Source: Patella vulgata (Eukaryota > Mollusca > Gastropoda > Patellidae). From it: a stretch of 64,000 bases of DNA. The notes beneath the pieces are model-generated. The model made no database searches. It had not been told where the DNA came from and saw only the letters and a list, made by a program, of their open reading frames with translations. Made by a program: the position numbers and the translations under genes. The stretch lies in assembly GCF_932274485.2 (NCBI RefSeq), contig NC_065881.2, positions 49,920,702 through 49,984,701 on the forward strand, read 5' to 3'. Shown one piece after another: positions 58,201 to 64,000 of this stretch; position 1 is the first letter of the stretch, and each line of letters opens with the position of its first letter.

Positions 58201-61200
58201 GAAGCCAAATATTTCAATAATTTCAATGAAATTATATCCTGAGTTATGGCCCTTCTGAAGTCCTCATCTGATCTACATTAAATTTTCTCTATGTTTCAAT
58301 TAATGTGACCAATAACCCTTGCAATTTCTGAAAATAACATCATGAGTTATTTATTGCCTTATCGTGATTCTTGTAGAATCTTCTCACAGTGCCATATGTA
58401 TTGCAGTTTGAAATTTTTTTTGTTTTCACACCTAAGGATTTAGAATGTGATTGCTCCAAAGATGTAGCTGTTGCAGGCATGTTTCATTGCCTGGCAACCT
58501 ATTTTTGTTAATATCTGTTAAATTGTGTTAACAGTATGAAAAAGATTGATTCCTTAAAAGCCTCTATTCTAATTACCACACATCGGAAGACAATCATTTA
58601 GGGAACTTTTTATCAGTCAATTAAAATTTAAAATGTTTTTCTTAGACTGTAGTCCTTACCTTTGACAAGACATGTTTTTTCACTTACATGGGCCTTTTTT
58701 CTTTTCCAAACTTCCATGTTTTAATTGGATAAAGAAAACTTACTCTATTCTCAAGAGATTAAGAAATTTTACCGCAAATACATTCCTCCGTCTTTTGTTA
58801 ATTATCTGTTTTCTACTGGTTGTGCCAATCTTCTACATAATTGATAAGGTTTGCTGGGCAACTTATAGATTTAATCAAGAAATATAGGTAAAAACAATAG
58901 GCAACCAGCAGGCCAATTCCACATTTCTCAATAAATATAATTAGAGTCTTATACATAATTAATAATCTCATCTGGACTAACACTTGTCAATACTGACTCG
59001 AAGTGTTTCAAGCCAAGAAGTGTGGTGTATTGCCCTGATGTAAGGTGATTAATGTATTCCGCTTATCTCCTTGTACTAATTAGACCTTATAGCTAACATC
59101 AAACATAATTAAAGCCAACTCAATGCATCTTTAGTCTTTTTGTTAAATATTGTTAGTCTACTAGTAAAAAAAAAGATCTTGGCACAAGGGGGAAAGGATA
59201 TTAGTTAATTTGATGAAGTACCATACAGATCAGTAACAGACAAAGGATTGTTATCTTGACCCCTGGAGTTGAGCCTAGGTCAATCATATTCACATAACTG
59301 TTAAGAGACTGCATAAATGACCACAGTGATCCTGAAGGATCACACTTCTAAAAGCTATGTGTGAATTGAAATTAAAGCACAGGTCATATTATAGCCCATT
59401 CCAGGAATATCTCACCAATCATGTTCTCTGCATCCCATGGGATATAGATCGAGTCAAATGAATCTTATATTGAAGCACTCAACTGGCAAGATATTGAAAA
59501 TATTTTATTTATTGAAACTGTCAAAAATATATTCAAGATTTGATCACAGATCTAGTAATGTATAGATCTACACAACTTGTATCGATGTATGTGGTCAAAT
59601 GAGGAAAAAGTGTGAAAGAAGGCTTTAGAGAGCTATAAGGGACAAACACAAACTTGTCTTATTTGGTATATTGATTGAAGCTGACAGGGGATTTAGCCTG
59701 TATCTCGCCTCATTTAGAATGCTAACACTAATACCGACCACTGGCCTTTCATTGCTTAATAATAGAGCATGGCAGACTATATTTTATTAGTTTAACTTGT
59801 TATTATACTTAGTCCTCAGTGATCAAATCACTTTTCCTTAACCTAACACTATCTTAACCAACGATTATATAAATAAAATATAGGGAATTTCTATTGATTT
59901 GTAGTAAGGGGACTCAGAAACCATTTACTTGAGTTTGGCCTTGTGGCTTTTCTGGCTTAGCACTCATACTTTTATCAAAGCAAATCTGGTAAGTTAATGT
60001 CTGAATATATTTATGGTTGACCTGAACTCTGAACCTTGGATTAATTAGTGTTGTATTACTCTATATATTTATAAGATTACTTGTAAGTAGTTGTAAGTAT
60101 TAAATATGTATAATTCTTAATACTTATATGTTTAATATTTTATAACTGAAATCAACAGTACAAAGATTGATGGTAGAAGTAATATACGATATACACCCAG
60201 TATAAATATCCATTATATGGATTCCATAACAACAAGATTAACCCTTGATCTACTTGATGATTTCAACATTTTCTGATGTTTCTCCAGACCTTTTTATATT
60301 TTTAGTGGATGCTCTCTTAGAACAATCATAGTGATGCTTACAGTACATGATATGTACAGCATTAGAACAAAATTTTGTTCTACTTATGTGCAATATAATA
60401 GATAAAAGTAAATAAAATTCACAAGAATATTTGACAATTTATAAAATAATGGACGGTGCACTTTTCCCAAGGGGTTTAAACCCATAGGTCTAAGCTTATA
60501 CAATCCACCCCAAGAGTTCTTACTTTAAGAACCTGGCAATGTTGAAGGTTCAGCTAGTTTTCATATTGGTCAATATCCTGGATACAGTTTTTCACAACAT
60601 GCAACATGTGCCATTCAGATCTGCTAACATAGCAAAAAAATTGTAAATCGAATTGAAGATATTATTTCAAATGATAAATCCTTCATCTGTTAAGGTCTTT
60701 GGTTGTGTGGCATCGCTTGTCATGAATTGTCTGGCTACATCTGATTAAATCTACTCTTTAATGATTGAAACATAGAATTCACATTATAGCCTTATATTGT
60801 AGATTAATGAAAATTTTATGTCACTGTCATTATTTCATCGTCAGATGGACGTTCAAACAGAAAATATTTTTTAATTTGTTGTTCATGTTAAAACTGAAGT
60901 AGAACTTGTGTTCTATTGTCAGGTAACATTATTGGAAAGCTGTTCCATTATTCCGGTTACTTTTAAATACATGATTTATTTTCTCATAACAATATTTCCT
61001 TAATGGGATTATACTGGCCATGACATCATTAATATATCTTATAAAATATTGTCCATAGTTAGTTATTTATCGGTGTAGGAATTGTGAAAATAATGGCAAG
61101 CTTCCTATCAGATTAAGCGAATAAAACTAATAAATCAATAAGAAAAGAATAGAGAAACGAGCTTGCCTTCCAGTCACTCAATGCAATAATACAAGTGCGA

Positions 61201-62304
61201 AAATCTGTTTTCTTGGCCTCATTGCCACTGTACTGAACACGCAAGTATTTGATTAATCAGTGACATATTGGAAACTCAGCGCCTTGCACAGTAAAAATCT
61301 CCCTAAATACTCCCAATTATGCATGGAACAATTAATTAATGAACTATTGACATAATGCGACCAAAGAATATAGAAGGATTTCTAAAAATAAGCCTATTAA
61401 GAAATTTCTTACAAATGGTGATTGAACATCACTAGTTTACCTGCTCTTCATCCAAGAGACGAGATATGTCGTTTGTTGCTATGGTTACTACCTGACATTG
61501 AGGTGCTAATCTGTATGTGACAATGTATATGTTGGTTGGAATAAAGTGTAATAGGTGCTTACTACCTATTTAAATATACTAATTGAGACATTTGATGGGA
61601 GGTGTAATTGTTGTCTATCTGCATCATAATAAACACAGCCAGTTACTTGGGAGTAGACATAACAAATAACAGCCATGTGTAATAAGTAAATAAAAAAAAA
61701 GTACTCTAATGCATGTAATCTTCTACAATAGAGTCCTCCATTCAGCTGTAAAATTTGATTAAGCTTAGTGGTACAAGTAATAGTATTGTGTAAGTGAGTG
61801 GGTTGTTCTGGATACAGATGATACACTAGTGGTTGAATTGACTAAGTTATAGGGTACTACATCTATTGACTAAAATAACAAACTAGTTTGTTTAACATTC
61901 CAATGGCATTTCTCTTCACATGCACTATATTCAACCAAATATTAAAACCTGTCCATGAATTCTTCTCAATACGATATCCGTCAAATGCTAGTGAATGATA
62001 ATGTCATACTGCCAACTCTTGTGTAATCAAAAACTTACTGATTCATGTAATAAATATTTTTGCACGCAAATTGCACTTTCAAATTTGTTTCATGAATCCA
62101 AATATAGACCTTAAATAAAATAAAGTTATTCTTTTATCAGTTAATCATGAACTATTTGTCAAATATAGCAATTTGGGAATTGGTAACAGCAGAGAATGAA
62201 TTAATCATGTTGTTGGCAGTGTTTATGACTTGAATTAGGCATACTATGAATCTCATTTTTCTCACCGTTCATGGTGTTTAAGAGATCTTAATGTACATAT
62301 ACAG
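52245..62304. other. Repeat-poor AT-rich noncoding stretch, possibly intron
   Basis: No gene and few recognisable repeats beyond one SINE tail. Frames of 60-90 codons (55143, 56036, 57230 (-), 57563, 58672, 61566 (-)) have no recognised domain. (A)n and (T)n runs are short. Confidence 0.5.
53722..53792 (+). repeat. SINE-B 3' end fragment
   Basis: TGTCTTCATTAGCCCGTTTG, then GCAGAAAGTAGGATGTTAAAC and an ATTTCATTC tail, matching the SINE-B 3' end. Confidence 0.75.
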
Positions 62305-62730
62305 TCAGAAAGGATAATAAAAAGTTACACGATTAGGTTATTACACAGCCCAGGTGCTTTAGCTGAAAGAGGTTGCTACTAATTTTAATATCATAAATTA
62401 TCACCTCCTTATACATTTATAGATGAATGGTTAATCCATTAACTTATATATATAATATACTACATTATCTTTTGTCTTAATGCCATAAATCCAGTTTGGT
62501 TTCATAGGTCTTTTTCTCAGAAAGGATAATAAAAAGTTACACGATTAGGTTATTACACAGCCCAGGTGCTTTAGCTGAAAGAGGTTGCTACTAATTTTAA
62601 TATCATAAATTATCACCTCCTTATACATCTATAGATGAATGGTTAATCCATTAACTTATATATATAATATACTACATTATCTTTTGTCTTAATGCCATAA
62701 ATTCAGTTTGGTTTCATAGGTCTTTTTCTC
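62305..62730. repeat. 212-bp tandem duplication
   Basis: Copies at 62305-62516 and 62517-62728 differ by about two bases (ATTTATAG/ATCTATAG and AATCCAGT/AATTCAGT). Confidence 0.94.
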
Positions 62731-64000
62731 ACCTGAATTGAAGCAGTACTTCCCAGCTAGCGCTCCTAACTCTACCTGGGCAAGACATTCTAGAATAAAG
62801 CATAAAATATGTGAGTTATTGAAACATTTCATGATTAGAGTATCATTAATAATTAAAAATATCAATGACGATTAAGGATGGAATCTGGTTTTATATGATT
62901 CCCTGACAGATAATTCAATTCAGTTTATAAACTTAACTTCAACTTTTAGAAATGTTATATTTAGTGCCTTTTGTGGAGAGACTATGAACAATATCGTAGT
63001 AAATGTAAAACTGTTATATTTATGGCTGTATTATAGAAATAGTGACTAAGGGTGTTTGTTGTTGTACGAAATTGAGGCTATTTCCTCTGCTTCCGTCACT
63101 TGGGTAAAGGGGAAGTTGACCTTCTGTACTTGGTGATAGAGTTAGATTCCTTCTGTAAGGTGTTAGACAAACAGGTGGCAGCCATTATAACCAAAGGGCA
63201 TTGTACAAAATTACAGGCCAATTTCTTATCCAATGAAATTTCCTGAGACATGACTTGGTACTTAGCCTGAGCACTCTACACACAGAATCGGGCGTTTTGA
63301 TCCTTCCTGAATGATATTTGCATTTGTGGTTTTTGTAATGCATGCAATAACAGGTTGTTATGAGTCATAAGCGGGAAGGTTTGAGAAAATAACGTTTGCA
63401 CCATGTTGGATCGGAAGTAATCAAGGCATTAAAGTTTCATCAGTAAAATAAATTGAAATTTGTATTCGGTAATGGATAGGCCTTAGCAAGGAATGGAGAC
63501 GGGATAAAGGTTTATTATTAATGTAAACATAATTAAGTGTCAGACAATTTGAAGATGGACTTTAATCTTGATATAATCCCTGTAGATCAAGTCACATTAT
63601 TTTTTTTCTCTGCCAATCTTAGTCTCTGATCGTCATTTGAGGCATGGTTAATCCCTTGCAAACTACATTATTCAGAAAGGTGGATCTCTATAAAAGAAAT
63701 ATCAGTCCAAAAATGGTTCAATTCCATTCATTATTTACAAAGATTTGATGAATTGAAAATTTGGCAACATTTGGGATCCTCTGCATTATCGTCCACCAAT
63801 AATCAACTTCTTTATAAATGACTAGATGTACAGTAAGCTTAATTAGGATTTCCTGCGAGGCAGATGTTACTTTAAAGAACACATTGTTTAATATTGTGAC
63901 AAAAGTTTATATTTACTTAACTAGTTCCTGTTAGTAGGGCCTATTTGTTGTCATGTTATGGTTTATTATGATCCCAGATCTACTGGTCTAGACTTTAACT
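62731..64000. other. Noncoding stretch, no gene recognised
   Basis: Continues the repeat-poor AT-rich sequence to the window edge; nothing identifiable. Confidence 0.55.

Overview
This is an AT-rich, intron- and repeat-dominated piece of an animal nuclear genome. There are no operons, no ribosome binding sites, no bacterial-type gene density and no convincing complete host gene. The two tRNA-derived SINE families, the Tc1-type transposon, the CR1/Jockey-group LINE and the BEL/Pao element together suggest a lophotrochozoan, most likely a mollusc and perhaps a gastropod. That identification rests on pattern recognition and was not searched.

Layout. 1-2.8 kb: no gene, a SINE tail and short GC-rich palindromic motifs. 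2.8-4.7 kb: a 5'-truncated LINE with a SINE inserted in it and an 87-bp in-frame duplication near its C-terminus. 4.7-6.3 kb: a nearly whole Tc1-type transposon with 36-bp terminal inverted repeats and one frameshift in the transposase. 6.3-18 kb: noncoding, with a second Tc1-like fragment (13.9-14.5 kb), SINEs, degenerate tandem arrays and a small CAG-ended MITE at 18.2 kb. 19.1-26.8 kb: a young, whole-looking BEL/Pao element on the minus strand, with LTRs that look identical, a 5-bp target duplication and one 2165-codon reading frame. It sits between the inverted arms of an older repeat. 27.9-34.5 kb: degenerate tandem arrays, SINEs, a cluster of long hairpin repeats with a 482-bp tandem duplication, and a ~50-bp minisatellite. 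35-44 kb: more SINE pieces and a TTAA-flanked MITE. 45.75 kb: a plausible first coding exon of a host gene on the plus strand, ending exactly at a GTAAGT donor. 50.3-52.2 kb: a stack of nested insertions (SINE, TTAA MITE, a TIR element and a further insert). 52.3-64 kb: mostly unique AT-rich sequence with few recognisable repeats, possibly intron.

The main biology here is transposon archaeology. Several insertions can be dated relative to one another because target duplications and uninterrupted paralogous copies are present in the same window. The least familiar items are a repeat family called here the TTAA MITE (three copies), a 747-bp element with CAGTGACCGC ends and a 5-bp target duplication, and the hairpin-repeat cluster at 30.0-32.7 kb. 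SINE-A and SINE-B below are local labels for the two SINE families, which share a LINE-like 3' tail.
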